DNA of 64,000 bases, from contig OZ316894.1 in the NCBI GenBank assembly GCA_973895155.1, positions 22,196,001-22,260,000 of the forward strand. The letters run 5' to 3'. The notes under the pieces are model-generated. The model saw only the letters and a program-made list of their open reading frames with translations. It ran no database searches and was not told where the DNA came from. Below, in pieces: positions 11,255 to 24,090 of the stretch (its first letter is position 1; each line of letters begins with the position of its first letter). Position numbers and translations under genes: made by a program. This stretch comes from Marsupella aquatica (Eukaryota; Marchantiophyta).

Positions 11255-11375
11255 TGTGTGTATCAAAATATGACATATATGACACCCCTCATATCATGAT
11301 AACCCTAGTTTTTTTTTTTTTCAATCAATGAATGCAACCACATTTCATTTTGATGTGTGATTGTGATTACCAGCA
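11255..11375 (+). repeat. Dispersed repeat related to 38005-38320
   Basis: The segment includes ATGACATATATGACACCC, a T-run, TCAATCAATGAATGCA, CCACAT and GTGATTACCAGCA in order. The same series occurs in 38085-38220. Confidence 0.7.
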
Positions 11376-11384
11376 CGGGTGTGG

Positions 11385-11535
11385 GGGGGGGGGATTAGTC
11401 AAATTCCACCTCCCTGTATTTATAGCCAGAAATACTTAGCCACTTACCAGTGTGACCCCATTAGCCAGAGTGTGTTGGGTTTTTTTAATCTAGGGAGATC
11501 CAAGGGTCATAGTTTAATCTAGGAAAATTAGACCA
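11385..11535 (+). repeat. Dispersed repeat related to 26470-27028
   Basis: The copy shares the CACCTCCC, CCATTAGCCAGA and AATCTAGGGAGAT blocks with the tandem array at 26470-27028. Confidence 0.6.
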
Positions 11536-11664
11536 GCAACATCTTAGCATCTTGTTCTTCATACAAGGGGACATTTGTCACCCTAGTAGAATTAGTTAAA
11601 CCTCAACTAGTACCATGGTATGTAGTTTACTCCATTGGGCATTTGAGGTTACACTAGAGTAGGG

Positions 11665-11790
11665 TTTTATATCACACTGCCAAAGAACAAGCAAAGCCAA
11701 ACTGGAAGACACGATCCCAAAGGTAGGGGACCCAATAAAGGGGAGAAAATATAGGGAAACACCAGGAACAACAAAGAGCCCCAAAAGTCA
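11665..11790 (-). repeat. Repeat family B copy
   Basis: On the plus strand it contains TATATCACACTGCC, CTGGAAGACACGATCCCA and GACCCAATAAAGG. It aligns with 39345-39490 in the same orientation and with 20325-20445 and 40690-41230 in the opposite one. Nothing identifies the parent element. Confidence 0.65.
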
Positions 11791-11949
11791 GATATTCCCC
11801 TAACCAAGATTGAACCAAATCCCTACTGAGAAACAAACTGTGAGGAGGGTACCAAGTGAAAAGGAATTTGTCTAGAGGGTTTGGTAATTATGAGGAGAAT
11901 TACACTCAGATGCCTTGGGATTTCTAGGGTGAACAATAGACCAGCACTA

Positions 11950-12320
11950 AGGGTGGCTTTACAAGACATGGGGGCCCATTATCTTATTTTTATTTTCTCT
12001 ACGAGGAAGTCTGTACTCTAGAATGAGTGGAAACAACCGTAGTTGGTTTTATAAGTACTAGGGGGCCATTCACATATGGTGGCTCCCTATATATATGTAT
12101 GGCAAGCAATGTGACGTGCTTGTTTTGTCTAGAATGTTTAGACACCTGCATTGGTGGTCCAAACATTTCCAAACTTGGGCTCCTTTACTCAAGGAATCTG
12201 CATTTATTGAAGTGCATTTCAAAAACTTTTTGGTATGGAGTCTATGTTCAGAACAAGAAGTGAACCTTCAATTTTCTTTCGTAAAAAAAAGTCACAAGTG
12301 CCCTCTACTTCTGGTAAGCC
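11950..12320 (+). repeat. Repeat family A copy
   Basis: The copy shares GGCTTTACAAGAC, GTCCAAACATTTCCAAA, TTGGCTCC and CAGAACAAGAAGTG blocks with 38848-39195, and the middle part with 39895-40095 on the minus strand. One frame reads HLHWWSKHFQTWAPLLK, which parallels HLTRWSKHFQTLAPLWK in the 39895-40095 copy. The family may therefore derive from a coding region. Confidence 0.65.
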
Positions 12321-12894
12321 ACCCTAGGTTATACTTTTTCATCACATGTTCCAACTTTCTCCAGGTACGCCTGCTTGTGGATTTTTTGGGGCCACTTTAA
12401 TTCTCCCAATGCTATGGATCTTGCTGTATTTCCTCTTTACTGTTCAAGGTTTACTACAGTAGGTGATGTGTAGCTGTGAGGCAGCCCCCTTCAACTGCAC
12501 CCAAGTACACGAACAGCAGTCTCCAGAGAAAGGTCGGTGCGCTTCTAAGAGGAGAGTATTAAAGGTGCTAAATTTTTGCTAGCAAGGAAGAGTTTTGCTA
12601 GCAAGTCACAACCATGCTTCTTTTATGCCCTTTGATTTTGGCTGACTTTTGTATTTCTTTAAACTCAATTTTTGGCCTCATCTTTCGGATTCTTATGAAA
12701 AAAGGACACCAAATTAAAGATATTTGAAACCAAGTTTTGGCTAGCCATGGACTAAGTTTGCTGGCCAAGTGATAGATATGCGGGTTATATGAGAAAAGAA
12801 TATGCTACTGTTAGGATTCTTTTCCCTTCCCTGTTTAATCGGATCGTAATGATACCCTCCTACCTGAGTATGAAACGAAATTCATATTATATAG

Positions 12895-13262
12895 CTTGAC
12901 TTCACTCTTTGATGCACATTGAAAGGTGTCAATTGTCTGGACTCCTAGAGAGGAGCAAGTGACAGACCCCATCTTATCAATGGTTCTGATGATCCCTGGG
13001 AAATGGTGCCACCTCCAATGGCATGCTGGACACGAAGATGGCCTGTTTGGTCCAATGGTAATGATACCTTTCCAGAAATTGCCTGAGTCTGCAAAGAATG
13101 TAGCTTAAATATCTTGACTTCACTCTTGTTGCTCACTTGAAAGGTGTCAATTGTCTAGACTCCTACAGAGGAGGAACTGACAGACCCCTATCTTATCGAT
13201 GGTTCTGATGGTCCCTCAGGAAGTGGTGCCACCTCCAATGGCATGCTGAACACGAAGATGGG
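12895..13262. repeat. Direct repeat with 218-bp period
   Basis: Two imperfect copies of about 146 bp begin with CTTGACTTCACTC at 12895 and 13113. Both contain GAAAGGTGTCAATTGTCT, GACAGACCCC and GCCACCTCCAATGGCATGCT. Confidence 0.75.
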
Positions 13263-16200
13263 GAAGATTCTGAAGAGGAGTATGAAGAGGATGTAGCAAG
13301 CTGATGCTGGTGTCGTCAGACCAGTCACGCGAAGGTGATGGAGAGTTTTTAGACACAGTTGCAAATGGGACGGACGAGTTTGAAGCAGGAGAGGGTGTTG
13401 AACACGGATCAATGGCTCAAGAAGAGTGGGGACCCAGAGGACTAGGCAGATTGAGCTGGTTCTGTGGCTCCTCAAATTGGAGGACACGAGACGAGGAGGC
13501 GGAATTTCTTGATCATGGTACCACATTACCTTAATACCTATTGTGTAAGTCGAGATCTGGACTTTCTCAAATGCAAATTTCTTCTCAGCAGTGAGACCGG
13601 GCACCTTGCTTCATCCCAAGGCGGGTGCTTGATCGTGCTTGACTATCAATTGTGCTTGCTGATGAATGTCATGAGCCAGTGCCATGAATGGTCCACAATG
13701 GATGAAGTTGTGCTGGCATGTCAAGAAAGTTGACAGACGCAAACGGACGGTGGACATGGAAAGCTGTGGTTTGCAAGCTGCAAGCACATTCCCCCCTTGA
13801 ATCTGTTTGCCACGTTGCTGAGGAGATTTGGGAGGGGAGTGTCGTTGCAGCAGTCCAGTACTTTGTGTCCTGAGCTGCCTCTGCTATCGAGCTCGCCGTG
13901 CAGGTGAGGCCAACTGTATACATCTTGCTGGAGCAGGCTGATCAGGAATCAGAGAGTGAAAAACCTATTCAGAGTGATGAATTTATTGTGGTTCAATAAT
14001 GGATCATTTTCTACTAACACTATCCCTCCCCATCTGACTGAATATGAAGGGGATAGCTGTACCCAGCTACTTGAGGTGATGTGAGCCTCAGACTTTGTTA
14101 GAACTGGATTAATATGGAAATTCTCACCAACTTGCTTACGATCTGACCCTCATAGAAACACCAAAACAATCAACGTCTGGCACAACTGGATTTGCGACAA
14201 ACATTATGGAAATTAAGAATAGCATCATGCGATCCTAACAAAATATGGAAGAATAAAAACGGGACAGGAGATGGAGACAATACCAATTTCAATCAATCCG
14301 ATTTGCATCATATTACGGTACTATGTCAATTGGAATATCAGAATTATTGTTTGCATGATCATACCTTAAGTAACAACCTTCAAAGTAAAGAGTTTTTCAC
14401 GTCACTCTGCCCTAGGATTAACAACAATTGTCCGATCCTTCAACCTTCACACACTGGCTTGCTTGCCGAGTGGAAGCGATTCGTCTCTTGCAGAGTGGGC
14501 TTTGCTTTGATTTTCAGCTTTCTAACAAACTGCCCACAATGCAACCCCAATAAGAGAAGTGGACTTCGAACGGATCCTGCAATGCAACGACGCTACTCAA
14601 CCATTCGCAATGTAGATAATCACCTGTGTCAACCTATATTCGTGGGATTTCGAAACTTGATATGACTCTACTTAAGTGTATGGATTACACACCATTCTGA
14701 TGAGATCATGATCATCATCCAGCACTTGACAGTCACGAAACCACGTCAGACCTCGCTCTTTTTGCGAGAGTTTTCTACTTTTTGATTTCGTTTCCCACTG
14801 TTTAACTCTTTGCCAGATATAGGAGTAGTGTTTGATGGGACACGATGTACCTGAGAAACTCTGTCTTGTGTCGACTTGGCCTTCAAAACAGCACCAGCCA
14901 ATGATTTTCGAAACGTTGTGAGTCGATGAAGATACTGGTTGTCGGAAGGGGTTGATTATGACTGAATTGATCATAACTTTTGTAGCCACTCGATCTGGAG
15001 TGCCACTTTATTCCTTCCCGACCATTTTGCACTCATTACATCTCCGCTGTGCATTTATTCTGTAGAACGAGCATTACGAACACTGGTCACGTTGGCATTA
15101 CGAAAGTTCCTTGGCTAGGTCCGAGGGCCATCTCATGGACCGACCTAGACCTTATTGCAACCTCGTTAGGAGTTTCTTCATAGGACAGAGATTTTTGTGT
15201 CAACGTCGTTACAGAGTTCAATACAAGACCATTGAAATGGGTTGTCAAATTGAATGGTTCTGGTTTCTTCTATTTCTGTTTAGAGATCCCGCGGCCCATT
15301 AATTCAGGTTTTCATGGAGTTGAAATTCATCACTTTACATGTTCAATAACTTAAATTTATATCAATTCAAGATCTTCCCTGTCAAGGCATTCTGTGTATG
15401 TGGGTTGTGCGGCGGACACTGTGGCTATCAGTTCGTTTAATCAGTTCGAAATTATGGAATCGAGCACTGGGGCTAAATGCGACGATTATACGCCACGACT
15501 AATTAAGATCGAAGATTGGAGGGTAGACCTCTCCACTGAAGGATTGACTGAGGTAGTGCTCAGGTTACGTACATCTAGGAAACTGACTCTGACTTGAGTC
15601 CGATGTAATTTACCTGAAAAGTTCCACAGACTGGGGCTTAATTTGATCAGGAAGCTGGGTTTCATCGACCATTTTCTGGTTGATCGTAATTAATCGTATG
15701 CGCCAATCATATCTTCTTCAAGATCGCGTTGGAAAACACAAGAATTTAGGACTGGAATTGTCATTAAAACACTAATCCCCTTGAGCTGCGCTAGTTGCAT
15801 CTCGATCAAATGTTGATTTCGGAACTGTATGGTCAGTATTACTTACCGGTATCGATCTAAGAAATGAGTTGAACACGGAAATAATTCGCCGACATATGTT
15901 GAAACTCAGCGAAACAAACCTTCTCGTCACTGTCTGGCGTTGCCTCGATAACCTTCAGCTTTTGTGGCTTTTATGATTGATCGACAATAAGCTGTGCGCT
16001 GCAAAGGAGATTCTGGTAAGTTGTGGGTTAATTGCCAAAGACACTGCGAGATTCTCGATCCCTGAACTAGGGACTCAGACTCCACTTTGTTACTTGATTG
16101 CACATCTAGATTAGTAATTCAAGCGTACTAGATCGTCGAGTGGAGTGGACGCTAGTATCAATGAAGTTGTGTCCCTATCTACAGCAATTGTCCGATATTT

Positions 16201-16941
16201 TAATTTGACTTGCGAATAGTCAGATCCGAAGTCAGAATAGTTCATTATTAATGAATTGGGCAAAGTAATCCATCGACAGAACTTGCAATGAAACCTTCAA
16301 GCTCTCCAGCCTGATGATCATGGCCTGGGGCTGCAACGCACCAATGAGATTTCCATGATTGCCATCCTAGTCGAAGAGCAGATTCGCATGCAAGCTTGGA
16401 AATGTTACCCAAGTGAAATGTTTCACATGAGATAGAGATCCCATCCAAGCTTAAAATCCCTACTTCTCTGGGGAAAACGAATTGGAGAAAGTGGAAAATA
16501 GATGAAAGCAAGGATTCTTTTCAAACTCGTAAAATACCCAAACGACTGAGCTGAGCAAAAATGCAAAGTTTTATACATTGGATTTGAAGTACATTCTTGC
16601 GAGTTACAACAGCAGCTTGTTGCAACCAACAACTTAAACTTGCTCCATTGCCACCATTGGACCCATATTTTGTAATGACGCCTATCATTTTCCAAAACCT
16701 TGGCCACGGCTACAATTCTGTCAAATTGGTTCTCTGTCAAACTAAGATACCCACATACTGGAGTCTTAAATGCCCTCATTCCTGTACTCTGGGAGTCGGG
16801 TGTAATAGCATGCAGGAATCAACCAAATGATCAGTGGAACACTACAGACAACATAACCACTTTGCAAAATTGATAGTCTGTTATATGTCCTCATTCCTAT
16901 TCTCTGGGACTGCAAATGTGATTTTAGCACTGAGAAATCAA
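13263..16941. other. Intergenic DNA, no gene recognised
   Basis: Open frames here (13188-13604 minus, 138 codons; 14192-14665 plus, 157 codons) match no family I know and lack codon or splice support. The minus-strand end nearest 16942 probably contains the 3' UTR of the phospholipase gene. Confidence 0.5.
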
Positions 16942-19067
16942 CTATATAAGGACCAACGCTAAAAACAGCATGAACACTGAGACCATAGCCCATTGCAGGT
17001 TGATCGGAGAGGAAGGGTTGCCGTGACTACCGATGGTGACTGCATCCATCAAACCTATGATGAGATTCTCAAGGTCAGGTTCACTGCAATTGGCGCCCGG
17101 AAACGAAGGCTGATTTGAGTTTTTGTAAGCGGTGACACACGTCGCCAAATTGCGGTTGCAGGTCGTGTTCACATAGTTTGCTGTCACAGAAGAGTCAATC
17201 AAGCTGAGACTCCTTCACGCGTTATTACGAACACTTAAATCCTTCATTCTTTCCACAAGTGTTTGGATTCAGATCGACATTGTGATACCTTCAAGCACAG
17301 AGTCGACTTTCTCTTTGTATATTTGTTTGTCTTGCTTGTACAGGTTAGAAACATCCTATAAAACACTTGTAACAATCTTTACGCAACACCCTGTCAAGAC
17401 AGTGTTTTGGCTTATGATCGCTTAGAGGGCTATTCTGCGGATGATTCTAAGCTAGAACACCCAATATGGAGGATGTGAAAACAAACTAAAAACACCAAAG
17501 AGATTTTCAAAATCATTTCAGAAACATTGATTTTTTGTGTGCCAGTGATAGTTTACCTCTATTTTACTAGGAGCTCTCTCATAACGAATACATCAGCCTA
17601 ACCTGAGTATGTGTGGTAAAGTTTTGAACAACTAAATTAAAAAATCTCTTAAAAACAATTATTACCAAGAAAAACTTGGAACCCAGCTATTCATTTACTA
17701 CTGTAGGTAAAAGAAAATAATGCCACCAAGTGCTTGTATTCACAAGACAATGGTAAAGTTGAAGAACGTGTTTTGCTCACCTAGATTTGCTCCAATGCAG
17801 CGATCATGAGTTGCACAGCACGTGTCAAGGCCATCGCAAGGTGTCTGGCCACTACAACCTGTGTAGCCGACTCCGCAGTACTTCCCGTATCTCAAAAAGA
17901 CCGGATCTACATATCGTGCATGGAGGGACTATTTAGAACTGAACTGAAAATATGACAATTCTTGAATGCAATATATCAAAGTCAATACAACTGCCTCAAA
18001 GTTTGTCAACTTTTCTTCAATCCGTGAAATTGACATTCCCATGACTCGAGTATCGGAAAAAGACGCTCGCGCGCAATTACAGTTCCTATTTGCTTACTTC
18101 CAATCTAAGATTTAAGCCATTGACCTATCATCATGTTGGTATTTCAGGGGAACAACAAAAGAACTGAGATTGATAGTGTTACCCGTGACTTGGAGTGTAG
18201 CTAGATCAGACCGCACGTCAGTTCACTGACCATCTTTGTTCATAGACCTCTTAAATACCTTAGTTCACTTCGGATCCCTTTCATTGTATACTCATCAGTG
18301 AATGGGTAAAGTAACTTATAAACGAAATACAATCACCGCATGCTCTCAAGCAGTTGGTGAGGGTGTTCCTGAAGAAATTGAAGAGGAGGAGGCCGTTCTT
18401 TACCTGAGCAGTCCTGAGACTCACATTGCTTACTGCATGTCTGCAAAATTTCCCAAAACGTAAGTTCTTAATACTCAAATTTGGATCAGTATCAGTTTCA
18501 GTAGCCGAGTGAGACAGTAGTGCAAACAGACTTAGTTTCCAAATCTTCACCTCTCTCAATTGATTAATTAACTTAGCTGTACTCAATTTAAGGTCCACGG
18601 AAGAATTATCATATACTGTAGTTCATCAGAAACGTACTGCACGGGAAAAGTTATCGAACGAATGTCAATTGTAATCAATTCTCAAACCCATGCGAAACAT
18701 GCATGAGAAGCTGTCCACCATTCAAACTAGTATAGAATACAAAGAGAAGCCCAACACTTCTCTTACTAGGTAAACGACACCTTCTACCCACTTCACAAGA
18801 ATGCATGTACCGCACCCAAAACTCTAGACCATCTACCTAGACAACGACCCAATGCATGTACCCAAAACTCTAGCCCATCCCCCTAGACAACGAACCATAC
18901 AATTGAATAGTATAACATAAGCATGCAACCCAATGAAATCAACTTACAGAGGGGCTGGAGCTGTTAATAAAGAGAGAAAACGCAGGAGTTGCGGATCCCA
19001 ATAGCAGCACCACCGTCACGACTCCAACAAACATTAAACCCGCAGGACGCCCCAAACCTCCAGCCAT
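16942..19067 (-). CDS. Secretory phospholipase A2, plant type, with hydrophobic C-terminal tail
   Basis: The product hydrolyses the sn-2 ester of phospholipids and would enter the secretory pathway. Exons read 19067-18948, 18440-18404, 17906-17781 and 17203-16942. Exon 1 (40 codons) encodes a signal peptide with a VVTVVLLLG core. Exon 2 encodes [12 protein letters not shown]. Exon 3 has the calcium loop [12 protein letters not shown] and the active site [14 protein letters not shown], with His86-Asp87 as the catalytic pair. Exon 4 has [11 protein letters not shown] and continues past the usual end into SHGNPSSP plus an 18-residue hydrophobic tail. Exons 1-3 join in phase. Exon 3 to 4 does not join in frame through the best donor (17780/17779); a weaker donor ending exon 3 at 17768, or an unseen small exon, would fix this. 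Family identity is near certain; the last junction is not. Confidence 0.85.
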
Positions 19068-19987
19068 CTAGCCTCCAAAATTCCTTGTCGCCTGCTACTC
19101 TGTTTACACAAACTATTCAATCACTCGCATACAGTCCCGAAATCTTTCAGCTCACAGCAGACCTACCGTGACACCTGCTCCCAGCCCAGAATTCAGATTT
19201 CCGAAATTAATCCTCGAGTCAGCGCAGACTAAGTCCAGAGATTCGCTCAAAATCTCAAAAGCTTCGAGCTCAGCTCTAGTCTGCAATAAACACCTCGTAC
19301 CCTCTCAAAATTCCCCAAAATCCTCGAGCTAAGCTCAAATCACGCGTAAACCTGCCCACCAAAGAACCAACCTCTACAGCGATTATGGGCCTTAAATGCC
19401 AGGAAGCGTCGATCCTTCCAAGATTTAAGTCCTGACTGTGAAGTGTCTCATGAACAGAATGGGCCATTGAGCCATGTGTCTTAGATGGATTGCAGAAATC
19501 CAAGAAAAGGGATGAATCCAAAACAAGAACGATCCCATTGTGACTGGGCATGCAGATGACGTGCAGGTGGCATGCCAAGTCAGCCTAGCTGCCTCAGCTT
19601 GACACTTTGGCAAACGGTTGAGTAGGGAGGGTGAAGCAATCCCATTGCATGTGCTGCCCCTAAGGTTAGGGGCCTTGCTTGTCTCCCACTGACTGGCCAG
19701 GGTGCTTTCCTCTTTGTTGGGTCTTCCCTTTTCTAGGTGTTTTTGTAGATTGCATTTGGAGTCTTTTTATAATTTGCTCTTTTTTATGGTTGCCTTGAAA
19801 CCTAGAGTATATCCATCCAAGAAAGGAGAGATGATCAACTTTGGAGCATGCAAAACCTGTAGGGTAGCCAAAACAGGACGATACATGATCCGGGACGGAT
19901 GTGAACCGGGAGGAAGCTAGAGAGGGTTAAACCAGGGCCCTGGAGCAGACCAACCTGGGACTGAAGCAAAACCACCCAGTATTCCCA

Positions 19988-20019
<32 letters not shown>

Positions 20020-20324
20020 CGCCTTTGCGGCTGGACCGGGCATTGAACTTGGGAACCTCTTGGTTCTCTGCTAATTCCCTGAGTTGCTTCTTAGTTTTGC
20101 TTTTGGGTGTAGGGTCTTCAATGACTTCTTTTGGAAGAGTGTGTCAATTGCGCCACATCAGGCTCAAGAACTCACTGTTCTTTATTGGGCAGAGGCAGTT
20201 GCTTATAGGACCTATAGTTAAAATACCTTTTCTTGATACTCCTATGAGCTCTACCAGGCTTTTCAGTTTATTCTTCAATAGGGCTTTGGTTCCTGGCTTT
20301 GGTTCTTTTGCTGTAAGTTGCCAG
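19068..20324. other. Upstream region of the phospholipase gene and repeats
   Basis: This holds the presumed promoter of the minus-strand phospholipase gene, which starts at 19067. I could not place a convincing TATA box. Beyond about 19.6 kb the DNA is repeat-like, and a CA microsatellite lies at 19988-20018. Confidence 0.5.
19988..20018. repeat. CA dinucleotide microsatellite
   Basis: About 15 uninterrupted CA units. Confidence 0.95.
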
Positions 20325-20445
20325 GGACTCTCCGCTTTCTGGCTCTTTTGTCTCTCTTGGTGTTTTCCCTTGTTTCCCCCCTCTATTGGGTTCCTGCCTT
20401 GGGGGACTCTCCATCCTGCTATGGCGCTTGTGTTCTTTGGTAGGA
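20325..20445 (+). repeat. Repeat family B copy
   Basis: The copy contains GGTGTTTTCCCTTGTTTCCC, ATTGGGTTCCTGCC and a GGTAGGATATATATATG end. It matches the reverse complement of 39345-39490. Confidence 0.6.
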
Positions 20446-22100
20446 TATATATATGCTCTTTTATTGCATTGTACTTTGTTAGGCCCTTGTCATTAAATTG
20501 TTCATGTTAGTTAGCATATTATAAAAATGAAGGGCATTTGATACATAGCTGCCATTTCTTTTTTAAAGGAGGTCCATAATTGTTGTGGCCATGCGTCATG
20601 GTACAGTGTACACATGTAGATATCTAATTGATACAGTCACATGTATACTCCTTCAGAGTATGAGGTCTATAAGTTAAAGTGTTTGATAGAAGATTTGGGT
20701 TATTGTGGTTAGGGTAAGGTTTTTTGCCCCATTTATTGAGGGGTTTGGGGTGCATTTTGTTTGAGTGGGTTTGTTGTTGCTTCCCGTCTACCGGACTGCC
20801 CAAAGAGGAAGCACATAGGGCTAAAACCCTGGCAGCTGGATTCAAGCAAGAGAAAATCTAGGCCCTGCACATATCAACCTATGGCACAAGCTGCCTCAAC
20901 CCTGACTCAAAGGAGTTTTAGGATTTGACCAGTTTGAGTCGACAGACCCTAACGGTTTTTGAAGTCTCGACCCTGCCTGCCTCTGGTTACCCCCCTTTCA
21001 TTCACTACGCTGCATTTTCTAAAGACAAAATCCAGTTCTCCTGGTTGTAAACCTCTTATACAATTTTCCTTTGTATTCTCAGAAATGGTTATGCGGTATT
21101 ACCTCAGGGTGAGGCCACGGAACCCTGGGCCAGCCTGGCCTGGGGATTATGAAATTTGAAAATACATTTTTTGCTCTTTACATGGTAAGGCACAAGTGGA
21201 GCTCTGGTGGCAGATTGTCAATGAAAGTGAGAAAACATTTCAAAAATTCACAAGAGGTTTACACTCAGTAACCCATCCCCACTTGGGGGTAATGAGGTGT
21301 AAACCCATTGGGGATTCCATTCCATTACCCCTTCTTGGTGATTGGTTACCCTACACTTTGTCTGCTGAGAACTCGCCTTTGAGTTTGCCATACCGTCAAG
21401 GATTGTACCACCTGGTGCATTCTTTGAGACTTCAATTATAGCAAGATTCAAAAGAACTAGCCCAATTACCCGTTCCTTGAACATAATTAATCTGTGGACC
21501 CCCATGTTCATCCAAGGAATGTGTGTTTGATGAAGTGAAATCAATTTTCAACAAGGCGGTAATCGATGGTTTTGAGTCTCCCGATGGTCTTGGTGTGTGC
21601 TCGTACAAAAGAAAACATCCAAAAGATAGAGGAGATTTATCAACGGAAGGTTGAATATGGAGGAATTGAGGGTTTTGACGGTTTTTGCTTACACATTGAA
21701 GAAATCGTGTTTCTATCATTCATGATTGATCGTTTGTGAGTTACATTGAGCATTACCGCCACAAGACAGACTGAAGGACAACACTTAGCTATTGGCAAAA
21801 GAGTGCTTGTCGATTCGGTGGGAAGAACACACAAAACAAATGAGTCATCGCTTCATGAAGGATTTGTAGCTTTTTTATTTAAGAAAGCTATGGTGTGAGA
21901 GGGAGACCAACGATTGTTTCTTTGACATAGAGGCTACATTTGGCGTCAACCTGTGTTCAGAGTGAGCTAGCTAGCTTCAGTTGAAGACTAGATGAATGCG
22001 AACAATTCAAGCCGAGAAGCAGGCATTGTGGACAAGGGATGGCGACGTAATCAAAGAAATCAATTTTCAACATCTAGGTTTGTGACGGTGATGAGATTGT
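20446..22100. other. Intergenic DNA, no gene recognised
   Basis: I see no supported gene, RNA or element boundary. Open frames are below 100 codons and unrecognisable. Confidence 0.5.
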
Positions 22101-22114
22101 GATATCTCTTAATC

Positions 22115-22625
22115 AAGAAAGGGTTTCCAATGAGCCTTAGATTGACAAATTATGTCAAGTTCCAAATGAGTTTTTGAATTTCTTTGCCTTTCCAATGAGT
22201 GTGAGTATAAGAAATATTGATCATGAGCGGGATCATGAGTCCATGAATTCTCCCAACATTGAGTTCGACATTGACAAATTTTACGTCAGATTTTGCCACG
22301 ATACTAAATAGATCATAAAGTTTTCAATCTCTCTAGCTTTCTAATGTGTGACATTGAGATTATTCGTCAAGAATTAGAGAGATCATGAGTATCTGAATTC
22401 CTCTAGCTTTCCAATGAACCTAACATTGATAGATTTTGTCAAGTACTAAGCAGATGATGAGTTTTTAATTTTACTTTAGCTTTCCAATGAGTGTGACATT
22501 GAGAAATTTTATCAAGACAATACTAAAGAGGTCACGAGTTTCTAAATCTTGATCTTGAGTTTTCCAATGAATCAAACATTGACATATTTTATCAAGTACT
22601 AAGGAGATTGATTATTTAGTTTTAC
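22115..22625. repeat. Degenerate tandem repeat, about 70-80 bp period
   Basis: The phrase CTTTCCAATGAGTGTGACATTGA, followed by AATTTTATCAAG and a TCATGAGTTT block, recurs imperfectly at least six times. The clearest copies are near 22413, 22483 and 22560. Confidence 0.65.
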
Positions 22626-23172
22626 AATGTGAAGCCAAAGGGGTTTTAACTATGTACATTTCTATTGGTTGGTTTTTTCAAGTTTGCAAACAATTAAAAA
22701 ATACAAGCATTTTGATATAAAACACTGATATATCTTTGACAAACATCAAATGGTAACTTTATTTTACTAAATGACATATCTCCCTTTGTATTTTGGTTTT
22801 TTTACGTTCAATATTTACGCCATGGCGCCCCAAAAATTACATTGCTTTTGCCACAAACAGGAATGTGCACGTTTGTTATTGTTAAAAGTAGGATCATTCC
22901 TGTTTGTGGCTGGTTGTGGTGATGTGGCGCAACCTCGTGGCAGGGAATTTGCAAGAGACCTCTCATGGGGGTCCGTAAATAGATATGAAGAAAACAAATC
23001 TTACACAATAAAACTTCTATGCCACTTTTGTTGATCTTTGCCCCATCCTTGTTTTTTGTCAATCCTCATTTCACTTGTGTCTTTATTTAGAGTCATGGCA
23101 CTTTTGTCCATCCTCATTTAAAATTTGTCCTTATTGAGACTCATTCTCAATTTTGTCTGTATTGGAAGTTAT

Positions 23173-23200
23173 GGTTTAGAGGCTTCACTCTATACCTAAG
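23173..23200 (-). repeat. Copy of dispersed TCTAGAG repeat
   Basis: On the minus strand it reads TATAGAGTGAAGCCTCTAAACC. The flank toward 23040 (CCCCATCCTTG, TTTTTGTC) resembles the reverse complement of the flank at 49880-49925, so the copies share more than the core. Confidence 0.6.
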
Positions 23201-23274
23201 CCCTTAAGAGTAGGCTGTAGTTTGCGCTTTTAAAGTAAGACTAGCCCAATACCTGTGCATTGCGCAAAATATGT

Positions 23275-23595
23275 TGAGGTGAGAAAAAGATGTCTATGAG
23301 AGAAAAAAAACACAAAGATGAGGTAAATAGGTCTAGGTGATAAAAATATGTCGAGGAGAGAAAAGATGGTGACATGAGAAAAAGATGTCAAGATGAGAAA
23401 AAAATGTCAAGGAGAGAAAAGATGTTGAGGGTGAGGGAAATATGTTATGGTGAGATAAAGATGTCAAGGTGAGAAAAGATGGCGAGATGACAATAAAAAA
23501 GCAAGGCGAGAAAAAGATGTTGAGGAGAGATAAATATGTGAAGATTAGAAAAATATATTAAGGTGAGAAAAGATGTCAAGGCAAGACAAGAAATT
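23275..23595. repeat. Short-period minisatellite
   Basis: About a dozen imperfect units of roughly 22-26 bp follow the pattern GATGTCAAGGTGAGAAAAA. The array is purine-rich on the plus strand. Confidence 0.75.
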
Positions 23596-23599
23596 TTAA

Positions 23600-24090
23600 G
23601 CTTTACGATGTAGTCATTGAGACATGTAATGTGTGATCCCGGCCATACACTTTTGTAGTTTCAATAACCCACCCATTGTGGTTATTTACAAAAATTAAGA
23701 CATGAGATATATGTCGGCTACCTCATTGTAGAGTCCAAGCACAATTGAGTGAGAGGAAAAAATAGAGGTTTATTTATTTAATTTTTTAGATAAATAAATA
23801 TTTTATTTGTATTGAAAGTTTTTCAAAAAAATTGATATTTTTTCCAAATTTTCCAATTTAAATTAAATGAAGTTCTTCATCTTGGGCAGGTGGGGGCAGG
23901 CTAAAGGGCATCTTGGACAAATTAATGTTCACTTGACATGGGGTACATGGATACATCTGACAGTGTTAAAAGATATTTTTTGGATGAAAGGTCAAAATTG
24001 GTTCACACTTCTTTTATTGCGGCTCCAGTTAGAGACTTTCATAAATCTGAAAATTCTGTGAAAATTTCACGTCGCCCCATAAATGTCCAA
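23600..24090. other. AT-rich intergenic DNA
   Basis: No gene is seen. The stretch around 23760-23870 is almost pure A/T. Confidence 0.5.

Noticed and set aside
13188-13604. 138-codon minus-strand frame as a gene
   Set aside because: It overlaps the 218-bp-period direct repeat, has low-complexity leucine and proline composition, and shows no domain.
14192-14665. 157-codon plus-strand frame as a gene
   Set aside because: No family resemblance, no plausible splice partners and no flanking structure. Chance is sufficient in AT-rich DNA.
19870-20060. tRNA-like B-box sequences around GGTTCACATCC and TTGAACTTGGGAACC
   Set aside because: No A-box at the right distance and no cloverleaf could be drawn. 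The region is repeat-like with a CA microsatellite.
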